NCBI RefSeq assembly: GCF_018812025.1
Contig: NC_063045.1
Location: 18,649,046-18,713,045, forward strand
Direction of reading: 5' to 3'
DNA: 64,000 bases
From: Megalobrama amblycephala
Taxonomy: Eukaryota; Chordata; Actinopteri; Cypriniformes; Xenocyprididae
Made by a program: the position numbers and the translations under genes. The notes under the pieces are model-generated. The model was not told the DNA's origin and made no database searches. It saw only the letters and a program-made list of their open reading frames with translations. Below are positions 47,325 to 59,865 of the stretch, piece after piece. The first letter of the stretch is position 1; every line of letters begins with the position of its first letter.

Positions 47325-47520
47325 TTAAAGGGATAAATTGCCACAAAAATGAAAATTCTGTCATCATTTAATCACTCTCATGTTGTTCCAAACCTGTATG
47401 ACTTTTCTTTTCTCTGCTGAACACAAAAGATTATAAGGACTGTTTTCATCCATACAATAGATGTCAGTGGGGTCCATAACAACTTTAGGTGCCATTGGCT
47501 TTCAATGTGTGGAAAAAACT
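47325..47520. mobile_element. GTTCACCC-family MITE, left half
   Basis: TTAAAGGGATAAATTGCC followed by AAAATGAAAATTCTGTCATC and TCATGTTGTTCCAAACCTGT matches the family at 50626. The inverted right half is missing. Confidence 0.65.
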
Positions 47521-48570
47521 GAGGGTGGACAGAATATAATTAAACTATTCCTATTAAATGAAGCTTAATTTTGGTCAAAAACAAACATTCTCCTTCTTCA
47601 CCGAGCCTTTAATCTTGTTACAATGACCTTCTTAAGTATGACTTTGATTACTCAAGGTTGCATTTGATGCCGCCTACATTTCACTATCTGCGGGGATGCT
47701 GGAAGACAAATCGAGAAATGGAACAATGCTTGACAGAAAGTTTTCCTCTTGCCTTTGGTTACTTTGCTTTCAGGCAGATGGGGAATTTCATAGTGCCACG
47801 AGGGAGAACTGTGCAGTTCTGGCCTTTAATTAGTGTTTTAAGGAATACAGAAGCTTTGTTCTTTAAACTAGGACACTAGGGGGGAGAGAACAATGTTCTT
47901 TACAAAAGGACAATCAAATCACCAGGAGCCCTTTTATGTTGTATACACAATTTATTTTAAACGCAGACAAACAGAACACAGCGGTAGTCGTGAGTGTGTG
48001 CACGTCAGGCACCCTAACACAACCATTATAGATAAAAAGGGAGTTCTGATTGCATACTGTCCTCATACACACTAAAGTGTCCCATCTAATCCCATAAAAT
48101 TGTGTAAACAACAATATCTCCCACTGGTAATTGCTACATCACATCACTATGCCTAATCAAACCCAACACAAACCAATCCAAGCACTCAAAAAAGAGTGAA
48201 AGTTGTAAAATAAAGAAGCATCTGTTTTGGTGCAAGACCCAAATCTTTGCTCAGGTGTGTGTTGGGAGCGAGACGAGGAAACTGGGACAGCGCCAGAGAC
48301 TGCTCCAATAAACAGTGCTGGGGATTCACTCCAAAACACTGGAATAACTGACCTTGACCCAGTCGCTTGGAGGAAACTGTCCTAAATACAAAACTACACA
48401 GACAGCTCAGGCCACAGAAACCACAGGACAAGAGGGAGAAACTATTACTGGTTTCCTTCATAGTGGAGAAACAACAAACCAAGAGGAAAAACATGAGAAA
48501 GGCAATAAGAATCTAAAAATTTGCTAGTATTCTTTTATAAATCAAACAGTTAAAGATTAGGGACAGAAAA
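47521..48570. other. No recognised feature
   Basis: Unique intronic sequence; open frames are unremarkable. Confidence 0.45.
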
Positions 48571-48580
48571 TCATACCAAC

Positions 48581-48662
48581 AGAGAGCCGGATTCGAACCC
48601 TAGATTCCAAAATGAGCATCACAGCTCAACGTATCTGCAGTATCAACACTAGACTATGGTTT
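48581..48662 (-). pseudogene. tRNA-like sequence with A and B box
   Basis: On the minus strand, GGGTTCGAATCC (48600-48589) is a perfect B box/T-loop and AGTCTAGTGTTGATAC (48655-48640) resembles an A box. A 5-bp stem TGAGC/GCTCA sits where an anticodon arm would be, but the loop has six bases. The T-stem pairs only partly and no acceptor stem forms. This is a tRNA pseudogene or the head of a tRNA-derived SINE, not a working tRNA. Confidence 0.4.
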
Positions 48663-49477
48663 CGACGAAGAATCAAGTTACTGGGATGCTGCCAGAGCTA
48701 TCAGGGTTAGTATTCACACTGCTGGCAGCGGCATGGCGTTGGGCGGCACACTGAAGGGTGCGCATAAGTGAGTGTGTGTCTGCGATATTAATGGCTGACT
48801 GGAGCAGGCTCATAACTCTGGCATTAGGGAGAAGCCGGTGGTAATTACGACCCTATCTCTGGTCCCAGATCAGTATGTCCCGCTCCAGATAAACGAGGGC
48901 CGGCTCTGAGCCAGCGCTGATGGATCGAGGATCGTTTTCTTCTGCCCAGAGAGCAGCAGGAAAGGCACTGCATCACAAAAGGCATTCTTGACACATCTCT
49001 TTCTGTGCCACTGCTTCTAAGGAGGCACTCGATCTACAAGACAAAGGTTGCGCGGTCATAATAATCTCGTTTCGCTTCCAGCAGAATCATTGGCTCGCAT
49101 TTCCATTAAGCTCTTCACAGAAGAGCTAAAGGGCAACCGAATCGGTTTAAAGAATAATTTCTTTAAATGTTTTGGGTTCAATACAAATTTAAAGCTCAAA
49201 CAAAAGCATTTATTTAGCTTAAATTTAAAAATAATACATTTCTTTAAATATCTTAATTTGGGTTCCGAAGTTAAATGAAGGTATTATGGGTTTGGGATGA
49301 AATGAGGGTGAGTAAATAATGACAGAAATTTCATTTTTGGGTTAACTAACTCTTTAAGAAGAATAATTTAAAAAAAAATTAATTACAGTAATCCACTTTT
49401 GTAAACAGTTTAAATTGAAAAATAATTTGTTGATCCACTTACATTAATTATAACAATTATATACTGAATAAATATAA
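48663..49477. other. Unique sequence and a MITE end
   Basis: 48680-49000 is GC-richer unique sequence (phrases GCCGGTGGTAATTACGACCC and AAACGAGGGCCGGCTCTGAG), a possible conserved non-coding block. 49290-49357 is the right end of a GTTCACCC-family MITE finishing in TTAA. Confidence 0.4.
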
Positions 49478-50354
49478 TTAAAGGTGCCCTAGATTATGTT
49501 TTTAAAATATGTAATATAAGTCTAAGGTGTCCCCTGAATGTGTCTGTGAAGTTTCAGCTCAAAATACCCCATAGATTTTTTTTTATTAATTTTTTTAACT
49601 GCCTATTTTGGGGCATCATTATAAACGCGCCAATTTTATGCTGCGGCCCCTTTAAATCCCGTGCTCTCCGCCCACAGAGCTCGCGCTTGCCTTAAACAGT
49701 GCCTTAACAAAGTTTACACAGCTAATATAACCCTCAAAATGGATCTTTACAAAGTGTTCATCATGTATGCGGCATGCATGCGTCGGATTATGTGAGTATT
49801 GTATACTGTTATATTGTTTACTGCAAGTGTTTAAAAATGAAAATAGCAACGGCTCCCTTGTCTCCGTGAATACAGTAATAAACGATGGTAACTTTAACCA
49901 AATTTAACAGTACATTAGCAACATGCTAATGAAACATTTAGAAAGACAGTTTACAAATATCACTAAAAATATCATGTTATCATGGATCATGTCAGTTATT
50001 ATTGCTCCATCTGCCATTTTTCGCTGTTGTTCTTGCTTGCTTACCTAGTCTGATGATTTGGTTGTGCACATCCAGACGTTAATACTGGCTGCCCTTGTCT
50101 AATGCCTTTTATAATGTTGGAAACGTGGGCTGGCATATGCAAATATTGGGGGCGTACACCCCGACTGTTACGTAACAGTCGGTTTTATGTTGAGATTCGC
50201 CTGTTCTTCTGAGGTCTTTTAAACAAATGAGATTTATATAAGAAGGAGGAAACAATGGAGTTTGAGACTCACTGTATGTCATTTCCATGTACTGAACTCT
50301 TGTTATTTAACTATGCCAAGATAAATTCAATTTTTCATTCGAGGGCACCTTTAA
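49478..50354 (+). mobile_element. TTAA-flanked element, AGGTGCCCTAGA family, copy 3
   Basis: TTAA at 49478-49481 and 50351-50354. Same orientation as copy 1 and very similar, but without the 235-bp nested MITE and adjacent sequence, so it is near the undisturbed form (877 bp). No coding capacity. Confidence 0.78.
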
Positions 50355-50625
50355 ATGAATATATCAAGAAAACATTATTTGAGATTAAAAGTTGTGTAAT
50401 TCATATTTTTTTGCTACTGTTGTAGTTGGATGAACTTTTAGTGCCTTCCTGAAACCACAATGATTGTTACTTAAAGATTTTTGACCACCATTCTAGGTCG
50501 AACGTCTAGTACATCATTGTAACCGTTTTTTTCTTTTTAATCTAAGCAACAAATTAAAATTAATTTCTGTAGTAATCAAACTTGTCACATATGTGGTTGA
50601 TTAAATTTAAAATGCATTTAACGTA

Positions 50626-50926
50626 TTAAAGGGTTAGTTCACCCAAAAATGAAAATTCTGTCATTAATTACTCATGTCGTTTCACACCCATAAGACCTTC
50701 GTTCATCTGTAGTCACATGAACTATTTTAAATATGTCTTTAGTAGCTTTCTGGGCATTTGAAAGTGTTAATTATCTTGCTGTCAACGGAGGCCTCGCTGA
50801 GCCATCAGATTTGATAAAAAAAATCTTCATTTGTGTTCCGAAGATGAACAAAGATCTTACGTGTATGGAACAACGTGAGGGCAATGAATGACAGAATTTT
50901 CATTTTTGGGTGAACTAACCCTTTAA
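50626..50926. mobile_element. Complete GTTCACCC-family MITE
   Basis: TTAAAGGGTTAGTTCACCC at the left and GGGTGAACTAACCCTTTAA at the right are perfect inverted ends over 19 bases. It is 301 bp and non-coding; inner blocks (GAAAATTCTGTCAT facing ATGACAGAATTTTC) extend the hairpin. Confidence 0.88.
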
Positions 50927-51670
50927 AAGAATGAATGTTTTGACTACCTGATGGTGGATGCTAAAGCCGTGAAAACTCTGAAAATGAAACTGTTATTTTT
51001 GTATTTCTAAGCGGAGATGTTTTGTATAAATGATGGGCTGTGTTGATTGACAGGGCCTTTGTGTGTGAGAGTCCCCTGTGTAAACTCCAGCCCATTGAGT
51101 GCCACCTTCTCATGTGGGACTCTTTAGAGGTTTCTGCCAGTCCTCTTTCTTACTTCCTCTATCTCGCTCCTGTGACACGGCATCCTGCTAAACCAAAAAT
51201 CGTATTGGGAAGAGGCCTGTCACTCACACGTCAACTTGAAGGGAAAAATATAGCGGCGTGGTTGGCATTCTCAAGCAGGCGCTTGGAAAGTGAAATGATG
51301 AACACCTGTTATTGACAGAGACTGGGGAAGGATGGGATGCAGGCTGGATTCAAACCAGCCTCTCGCGTATGAGAAGCGACGTGTTTAGAACACAAAAATG
51401 TAGACTTTGAAAGGGAAAAAGATTATATCACTTACTTATGAAGAACTTTTAAACGCCACAAGCTGATGTGAGGTAAATGGTTTATTACAATCAGTGCTTT
51501 GCAAACATGCAATGCAAATATGAATAAAAATAACTCTTTAATAATGTGAAAATAAATTATTGTACTTCAAAACATTACAATAGAAAATATTATTAAATGT
51601 TTTCAATTTTATTCAATAAATTGTATTCATAAAAACAGAAATAAATAGATATTTTGCCCAATTCCACAGT
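50927..51670. other. No firm feature
   Basis: 51340-51390 on the minus strand has a T-arm-like GCTGG-TTTGAAT-CCAGC, but the rest does not fold as a tRNA. Otherwise unremarkable. Confidence 0.4.
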
Positions 51671-51897
51671 GGTACACTCTTAAAAATAAAGGTTCTTCAT
51701 TGGCATCAATGGTTCCATAAAGAACCTTTAACATCCATGGAACCTTTCCGTTGTACAAAAGCTTCTTTATAGTGGAAAAGATTCTTTAGATTATTAAAAA
51801 AAAAAAAGTTCTTTTAGAGCTGTTCAGTGAAAGGTTCTTTGGGGAACCAAAAATGGAAAGGGAAAACCCCCTTTTGGAACCTTGATTTTTAAAATGT
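51671..51897. mobile_element. MITE with AAAGGTTCTT ends
   Basis: ACTCTTAAAAATAAAGGTTC at the left, GGAACCTTGATTTTTAAAAT at the right. Inner words GGTTCTT/AAGAACC recur. I know this as a very common cyprinid element. Non-coding. Confidence 0.75.
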
Positions 51898-52865
51898 AAC
51901 TTCTTTAGATTTAAGACATTTCAAAATTTATGGCAGTATTTCTGCTGATTTCCACAAAAGATACAAAAATGAATAAATAAAATAAATGTAACAAAGAAGT
52001 TAAATTGAAAAAAGAGAAAGCACAAAGGAAGTTTGTCCAATTTCATTGAGGTAATCTGATGGAAACATTGGATACTGATTATTTTTGCTGATTTATATAA
52101 AGGATAGTTATAGATAAAATTCCCTGTTGAAATGACCAGCACTGCTGTTTTGATGTTTCATCTGAGCTTCTTAACTAGCATAACCAGCAGAAACATGCTG
52201 ATTTTTTCAGCAGGGTATGAAGAAGTGTACGGATGGCGATCATCTATCAAGAGAAACCGCAAAGCTCTGAACATGAAGAGACCAACCTGAGCCAAATGAG
52301 AAGACAGCAACACACCACCGAAAACCAAAGAAGCCACACCAAGAAACGCTCAACAGAAAATGCACAACACGCACTATAAACGTGATGCAACCATCCTTGA
52401 TCACCAAGCAAGAAGGCATACAAACACCTTAAGACCGCTCTACATCCAACAGCCTCTCGGCCCATGAAAGACAGATCAACTCTCACCAGCTCCCACAAAA
52501 CAGAAGCAACGAGGAAACGACAGAAAAGAGAAGTCCTTGACGTTTTTTTATTCCTCAGCTCTCGTGATGAGAATACAGATTACAATTGGAGAATCCCTGG
52601 CCATACAATCAGCTTCTCTAGCCTGCAAAACAAAAACACACATTATTTTTTACCTTCTTTAATATGTCTAATGCGTTCTGACAGGGCTTATGTTAGCTGC
52701 ACTGAGGTTAGCAGGTCCTAATAGTCAGTAATAGTGTGTAGTCATTTTCATACTGGTGTATTTTCTAAACATAAGTAGTGGACTGATATGGGTTCTTCAT
52801 TGGGCAAAGCGTGAGCCAGGTGGCAGAATGCAGAAATAATGCTGATATATATACATATACTGTAT

Positions 52866-52867
<2 letters not shown>
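51898..52867. other. No recognised feature
   Basis: Ordinary intronic sequence. Confidence 0.45.
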
Positions 52868-52929
<62 letters not shown>

Positions 52930-53222
52930 GTCGCTAGGTTTCCATGTTTTATGACTTTCTATAGACTTAATGATTTTTATACTGTACAAACGGTATATTC
53001 TATCCTAACCTTACCCCTAAACACAAACCTCATTTTACATTTTACATGTCAAAAACAAAAACAAAAACAAACAAACAAACAAAAATTTAGTTTGATTTAT
53101 AAGCTGTTTTCCTCATTGGGCCCAAAAATGTCCCCACAAGATTATAAATTTATGGTATTACTACCCTTGTGCGGACATTTTATCCCCAAACGTCCACACG
53201 TCCCCCCACACACACACAAATT
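52868..53222. repeat. (CA)n-flanked TGTCCCCAC repeat
   Basis: (CA)n at 52868-52926 leads into a dispersed fish repeat (GTTTCCATGTTTTATG, then CCTCATTGGGCCCAAAAATG and TGTCCCCACAAG) that ends in another CA-rich stretch at 53205-53218. Confidence 0.65.
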
Positions 53223-53519
53223 TAACTAAATAATAATAAAAAATTGGCAAAACTAAAGCACAAGGTTGATCATAAGGCTGTCCCAATAATAATTATAATT
53301 TATCAATGTATTTTAATTATATTTCTCACAATAGTTCATTATACATTTAAACCATAATTTAATAAAAATATTTTGATTCATAATATACTGTAATATTTAA
53401 TTTACAAAGTAATATAACATCTAATTTAAACTAATATAATAAGTAATATAACTTTTTATTTGAATTTAAATTCTCCTATAAAACATTATCAATTTCATTT
53501 TATTAGTTTAATATAAAAT
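53223..53519. other. AT-rich intronic sequence
   Basis: TA-rich simple sequence without recognised feature. Confidence 0.5.
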
Positions 53520-54320
53520 TTAAAGGCATATCCGCGATACCCTCGGTTTCCAGTTTTATCTTTTACAAACCATGGAAACACCAAAGATGCTTTAATATAT
53601 TACATGTACACATACATTATACACATACATTACTAGACTGAAAACTAATTATTGTTGTATAGTTCAACACGTTTAGTCTTATTGTTTAAATCTAGTTCTC
53701 TTGATTTTCAGAGAGTACCAATGCCTCAGAGAAAAACTATGTTGTCAAATGGCTAATACAGCATTTTCTCCATCACACAATACTTTTTAAAATTATTTGC
53801 ATGCCATTTAATTTTCAACACAAGCCATCCAGCATTTAATAATGATATTCTAAAATCAATCTACTTCAGTGTGCAACAAATGTCTCACAGCAGCCGCCGA
53901 GCGAACGCTCAGAGTAACGTTATAACATTTTCAACACAGTAAAATGTCTCTAATATGATAAACAGCGCTGTGTTACCTCATACTCATGACCGGAAGAAGA
54001 GGAAGCGGTGACAGCGACATAATAAGAGCTCCGCTGCTCGCGAGGCGTGTCGCATTCGTCTCTTATTAGCAATCTGCTCCAGCGGCCTTGTTCAGCTCCA
54101 ACATCACTCGGCAGTGCGCTGCTTTATACTACAGGAACGTTAAAAATCTCATCCATGAACATGATTTGTGCCCGAGTCCTGTCTCGATTATTTTCCACCG
54201 GCTGTGAACTAAAGACGACATCTCCCAAGATTCCGCGCTCAAACTCGCCGTCATCAAGCTACACCTTTGTTTTGAATAGGCGACCTCTAGTGGCAAAAAA
54301 TCTACATATTGTAGCTTTAA
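53520..54320. mobile_element. TTAA-bounded element ending in GTAGCTTTAA
   Basis: TTAA at 53520-53523 (TTAAAGGCATATCCGCG) and 54317-54320 (ACATATTGTAGCTTTAA). The right part has CGACCTCTAGTGGCAAAAAA, known to me from a common fish repeat. The ends are not obvious inverted repeats of each other. Confidence 0.5.
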
Positions 54321-54448
54321 GAATGTTAAAATAAAATTTAATTCAATAAAAATAATTTGGTGTATAATATTTAATATAAAATGTAATTAAAAATGTAATA
54401 AAATAAAGTAATATCACATTTAATTTACAATGCAATATAGCATTTAAT

Positions 54449-55362
54449 TTAAAGGTGCCATCGAATTGAAAATTGAATTTACCTTGGCATAGTTGAATAA
54501 CAAGACTTCAGTACATGGAAATGACATACAGTGAGTCTCAAACTCCATTGTTTCCTCCTTCTTATATAAATCTCATTTGTTTAAAAGACCTCTGAAGAAC
54601 AGGCGAATCTCAACATAACACCGACTGTTACGTAACAGTTGGGATCATTAATATGTACGCCCCCAATATTTGCATATGCCAGCCCATGTTCAAGGTATTA
54701 CACAAGAGCAGCCAGTATTAACGTCTGGATCTGTGCACAGCTGAATCATCAGACTAGGTAAGCAAGCAAGAACAATATCGAAAAATGGCAGATGGAGCGA
54801 TAATAACTGACATGATCCATGATATCATGATATTTTTAGTGATATTTGTAAATTGTCTTTCTAAATGTTTTGTTAGCATGTTGCTAATGTACTGTTAAAT
54901 GTGGTTAAAGTTACCATCGTTTCTTACTGTATTCACGGAGACGAGAGCCGTCGCTATTTTCATTATTAAACACTTGCAGTCTGTATAATGCATAAACAAC
55001 TTCATTCTTTATAAATCTCTCCAACAGTGTAGCATTAGCAGTGTAGCATTACTTACGCGATTAGTAATGCTGCATGACGAACACTTTGTAAAGATCCATT
55101 TTGAGGGTTATATTAGCTGTGTGAACTTTGTTTATGCAATGATAGAGTCGAGAGCTCGGGAGGGGGCAGAGAGCGTGAGCAATTAAAGGGGCCGCAGCCT
55201 GAATTGGCGCATTTCTAATTATGCCTCAAAATGGGCAGTTAAAAAATTAATTAAAAAAAAAAAATCTATGGGGTATTTTGAGATGCAACTTCACAGACAC
55301 ATTCAGGGGACACCTTACACTTATATTACATCTTGTAAAAAAATGTTCGATGGCACCTTTAA
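54449..55362 (-). mobile_element. TTAA-flanked element, AGGTGCCCTAGA family, copy 4
   Basis: TTAA at 54449-54452 and 55359-55362; ends AGGTGCCATCGAATTG and CGATGGCACCT. Opposite orientation to copies 1 and 3. Matches them through most of its 914 bp, with the GTTACGTAACAGT block intact. Confidence 0.77.
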
Positions 55363-56952
55363 AGTTTATCAGACCATTAAAGTAGTAAGAAATGTCATAA
55401 AAAAGTAACAAAATTCTCTGCAGCATCCTCCGCAGACCACCTGCAGTACTTCCATGGAGCCCTGGGTGTGAATATACTCTGAATGTTGTTTTAATATACT
55501 GGACAAAAACATAGTGAACTGCATAGACATTATAGATAATTATAATAGACAAACAATCCCACGGGTCTCTCTTGCACATTTGGTATCAGTTGCGTTCCGA
55601 TGATGATATTGTGATGCTTTGAGATCATATCACGAAACAGCTGCCGATACCCCCACCTAGCGACTACTAGATGCTCTAATGTAATGCTGTCATCAAACTG
55701 CTTTAGAGACATTGCTTCTCATAAAATTCCACCATTGCAGACAGCGACTGCTGAGGCAAGACATTCTGCCTTAAATATATGTACATAAGCTGTCAAGCGT
55801 TCAGCGACTGTCTGATGAATAATGATGTTTGGTGCATTAAACTGAACCTTCCACCGCTGAAGAAGGGCCGCTCACAGTCTGGAACCAAGAACAATGAGAC
55901 GACGAAGAGGGGGTGAAAGAGAGATTGAAAGAGACAAAGAAAGAAATAGCCATTGATATTTCAGAACAAGAAGACAAAGCTAAACATTTCACCCGTAAAT
56001 GTAAGGTTTCCTTGATCACTCAGCACTTGTTCTTGTTTAATCCATATATGAAGAGATAACACTGACAACAACACTGCAGAGAATACTTCTCATTAGCTCT
56101 GCTTCATTATGGCTCTTAATTAAGGCTGGTCTGAAGAAGACTGAGGTGGCTCGCCAATTTGCCAGAGCAATGAGTCACGTTCCTTCGCAAAAACCAGGAA
56201 CATTAAGTAAAGGATTTGACTTATAATAGGCTTTCATTCATCGCTCAGACACAAGAAGAAATGACCTGAAAATATTTGATGGAGTATAAAAAGCATATGA
56301 ATGAAACATATCTAAAAAGCGTAAGTAAAGGTGCTCGTAAAAGAGAAATCAGCATTTTAAAAAAATCAGCATTTTGGATTCGTCTGCAGTCTCCATTGAC
56401 TTTCCACGCCGGAAGTATAAAAGGTGATGTCGCATCTGTTTTTGAGAGGGCTGGGCTGGGCTATGTTTGTGTGTGCGAACGCCTCTTTGAAATGTTTGTA
56501 GCCCTAATGTATGCTTGATTTGTTACCCTCTATGCTGTTTATTTGCCTTATTCTTTGTTCTACCCCTTGCATTTAGTTTTGGTTATTTGAGCAGGGAGTG
56601 TGTCCGTGCTCTTTACTCACCTGTTTGGTAAGTTTGAGACGAGAGCAGTGTACGAGGTCACGTGACATACGTCGTGCTTCACGTAGTTCATTTTGATGTA
56701 TTAGTTCACTAGTTTAGGAGTGTTGCCACCCGCTGTAAGTTTAGCTTTAGTTAGGTTAGGGTGAGTGAGTAGCATGCTGAAGATGTTGCTTTGATTTTTT
56801 TTTGAATATTCTAGGTTAGATTTAAATCCTTTAGTTAGAAGAATTTTGTTTTATTTTGTTATTTGATTTGGCAACACTCATGCTCTCTTCATTATTTCAT
56901 TTGGTGAGTTTGTATTATCCCAAAGTTTTCTTCTTTTTCTTTTTGTTTATTG
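55363..56952. other. No recognised feature
   Basis: Unique intronic sequence; short open frames are unremarkable. Confidence 0.45.
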
Positions 56953-57075
56953 TTAAAGGGTTAGTTCACCCAAAAATTTCTGTCATTACTCACCCTCATG
57001 TTGTTCCACACCCGTTAGACCTTCGTTCATCTTCAGAACACAAGTTAAGATATTTTAATGAAATCCGAGTTTTTT
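56953..57075. mobile_element. GTTCACCC-family MITE, left half
   Basis: TTAAAGGGTTAGTTCACCC then CATTACTCACCCTCATGTTG; breaks off in a T-run near 57070. Confidence 0.68.
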
Positions 57076-57106
57076 TTTTTTTTTTTAATCTCTTTTGGAA
57101 AGCAAC

Positions 57107-57109
57107 GAA

Positions 57110-57148
<39 letters not shown>

Positions 57149-57221
57149 CAGGCTGATGCTGATTATATTGATTTTTTGGGCTGACTAATATCCGTCTACA
57201 GTGTCTACATAAAGCAGCAGC

Positions 57222-57265
<44 letters not shown>

Positions 57266-57340
57266 TTTTTGTATTATTTTTTTCAGCATTTGAAACAAAA
57301 AATACTCTTACTATTATTATTATTATTATTATTATTAAAA
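57107..57340. repeat. (TA)n, (AAT)n and (ATT)n microsatellites
   Basis: (TA)n at 57107-57136, (AAT)n at 57221-57260 and (ATT)n at 57311-57340. The two trinucleotide runs are inverted relative to each other. Confidence 0.9.
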
Positions 57341-58020
57341 AATGCTGAATTAATTAATTTGATTATATTAATTTGTACTATATTGGCTGATGCCAATTAT
57401 ATAGAATTATTGGCCTGGCTAAAATGTGTGTATCAGTGGTCAATAAAGATGCAAAGATGTAACCAGGTTAGTGAGTAGATTTATTTGTGCAGTTTGAGGC
57501 TATAACATCTGCATACTGATCTGAAAGCATTTTTTGCGCAGTGAAATTTTTCAGATCAGCTTTAAGAAAAGTAAAAAAAACAAAAACTCAAGCACGATTC
57601 CAACTTTCCTCATGGAGGATTTATAGATTTGGCAAAATGCTATGCAGACTTCAGAGGTTGACTGATTTCTCCTGGACGTGAAAACTGGAGCAGCCAATGA
57701 AATATTCAGGGCCAGTTTGAGCAACTCCATGAAATCTGAGGCGGTGATTCTGAAACCCTTCTTTCACATACACAATCCATTATAGACAGTTAATCATCAA
57801 AAGAACAAAAAATAGAAATAGCACGGCTATTCTTCAAAATAAATGGCACAGCAGATGTAAATAAAGAATCTATATTAATTTATATATTATATTATATTAT
57901 ATTATATTATATTATATTATATTATATTATTATATCACACACACTATAAGTATTAGTAAAGCTATTAGTAATTACTTCACTATTAACTACAAATTTTGCC
58001 TCAAACTCCTAATTACTAAC
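57341..58020. other. Intronic sequence, pentamer repeat
   Basis: 57885-57933 is a (TATAT)n-like run. 57945-58020 is a fragment of the repeat at 40636-40875. Confidence 0.55.
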
Positions 58021-58607
58021 AGGAAGTGATGTCATCATGGTCAAACGTCTGCCAAAATAAAGGCAGGAGTACAGGATTCTTCTGAACAGGACATTACATG
58101 ATTGAGCCATAGAGGTGCAGAGGGAGGACGGCAGCTCTGACAGTGATGCTTGTATAGTTAGCTGCTGTTTGGCAGCAGTCCATTTGAATCCAGCGTACTA
58201 AACCACTGACGTGTCGTCCCTGGACACACTCGGCACAGGCTTCACACAGCATACTAGACTACAGCGCACAGAGACGTGTGCGCATGCGTGAGAACATACA
58301 CGCAGCGGGAGAAGCGGACAGCCTGCCAGACTCCTGGAATCACTGGAGTTATTAATCATGCAGCACTAATTACAGTAGGCACGGAGAGGAAGTGACTGCA
58401 GTGGCCACTCATACATGCACACAAGCAAACTAGAGGAAAAATACTGGATTGATCAGAGATTGTGAAGAACATGAGTAGAGTTAGTGATAAAAAAAACAGG
58501 GTGAGGGCTTTTGGTCTTGTTCACCATCTTCTCAAAAAGAGTGGGCTTAAATGTACTGTATTAATACTCATATGCAGGTGACAAAATATTTAGTAATATT
58601 TAATAGT

Positions 58608-58610
<3 letters not shown>
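58021..58610. promoter_or_regulatory. Unique sequence, weak enhancer-like candidate
   Basis: CpG-containing unique sequence with homeodomain-type words at 58349-58375 (GTTATTAATCATGCAGC, then CTAATTACAG). Suggestive only. Confidence 0.2.

Positions 58611-58611
<1 letters not shown>

Positions 58612-58673
<62 letters not shown>
58612..58673. repeat. (CA)n microsatellite
   Basis: 62 bases of pure CA next to the left end of a Tc1-like element. Confidence 0.94.
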
Positions 58674-58676
<3 letters not shown>

Positions 58677-58721
58677 TCCGCTGGCTACATAAGTGAAAAT
58701 GTCCAAATTGGGCCCAAAGTG

Positions 58722-59234
58722 TCAATATTTTGTGCGGCCACCATTATTTTCCAGCACTGCCTTAGCTCTCTTGGGTATGGAGTTCACCAGAGCTTCACAG
58801 GTTGCTACTAGAGTCCTCTTCCACTCCTCCATGACGACATCACGGAGCTGGTGGATGTTAGAGACCTTGCGCTCCTCCACCTTTGAGGATGCCTCACATA
58901 TGCTCAATAGGGTTTAGGTCTGGAGACGTGCTTGGCCAGTCCATCACCTTTACCCTCAGCTTCTTTAGCAAGGCAGTGGTCGTCTTGGAGGTGTGTTTGA
59001 GGTTGTTATCATGTTTGAATACTGCCCTGCCCAGTCTCCGAAGGGAGGGGATCATGCTCTGCTCATTCATGGTTCCCTTAATGAACTGAAGCTTCCCAGT
59101 GCTGGCAGCACTCATGCAGCCCCAGACCATAATTTCAGGGTCTTGGCAATCTTCTTATAGCCTACGCCATCTTTATGTAGAGCAACAATTCTATTTTTCA
59201 GATCCTCAGAGAGTTCTTTGCCATGAGGTGCCAT
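58722..59234 (-). pseudogene. Tc1-like transposase with fused deletion
   Basis: MAPHGKELSEDLKNRIVALH (first helix-turn-helix) runs to KIAKTLK, then is fused out of frame to VWGCMSAASTGKLQF. The second helix-turn-helix and the first catalytic Asp are missing. The second Asp (FKHDNNLKHTS) and Glu (DLNPIEHM) remain; after another frameshift the C-terminus reads VNSIPKRAKAVLENNGG. Inactive. Confidence 0.88.
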
Positions 59235-59258
59235 GTTGAACTTCCAGTGACTAGTATG

Positions 59259-59865
59259 AGAGACGGTGCGTTCCAAACGGGATATATCACCCTCCGAAGG
59301 GCACTTCGGAGTGAAAATAATTATGGCCGCCATATTGAAGGGTCGTTCCAAACCGAAGTGCTCAAAACTGGCCACTTCAAAGGGCCCTTCGGAATGAAGG
59401 ATTTCAAAGGGTACAACTGATGGACACTTCGGCTCCCCATGATCCTTTGCACAGGGAAGTTGTTTGACGTCACAGAATGGGAACAGGAGGTTAGGAGTTC
59501 GATTTTACCTATAAATGTATAGTATTTTTCTATACTACTGTAATATTTAAATGAGTTCATTTTGGTACATTATGGTCAAAATGACATTGTACTTCAACAA
59601 AAATACTTTACAGCTCCTTTTATCAGTCCATTTAAATGTTTAAAATACATAGATACAATATACATGGTGCGATAAACCTAAAATAAATAAATAAATAAAG
59701 TAACGTTAAACAAAGGGGCAGCTTGCACAATCTACTCCTCCTTGATTGTCTCGTTAAGATGATGCTGAAGTGCGTTCCAAAAGAAGAGGTTTTTTTACCC
59801 CTACACCCTTCATCCCTTCGAAGCTCTCACTCCGGAGGGTAAACCCTTTGAAGGGATTAGGGCAG
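59259..59865. mobile_element. GTGCGTTCCAAA element inserted in Tc1
   Basis: Removing about 607 bp rejoins typical Tc1 sequence on both sides (GTATGAGAG left, GTGAGAGCGATAAC right). Left-end phrases GTGCGTTCCAAAC and CCCTCCGAAGGGCACTTCGG recur inside (GTGCGTTCCAAAAG near 59770). Exact ends and class unresolved. Confidence 0.5.

Noticed and set aside
51330..51395. tRNA-like T-arm on the minus strand
   Set aside because: The T-stem pairs well, but the anticodon stem is broken and no acceptor stem forms, so I do not call a tRNA.
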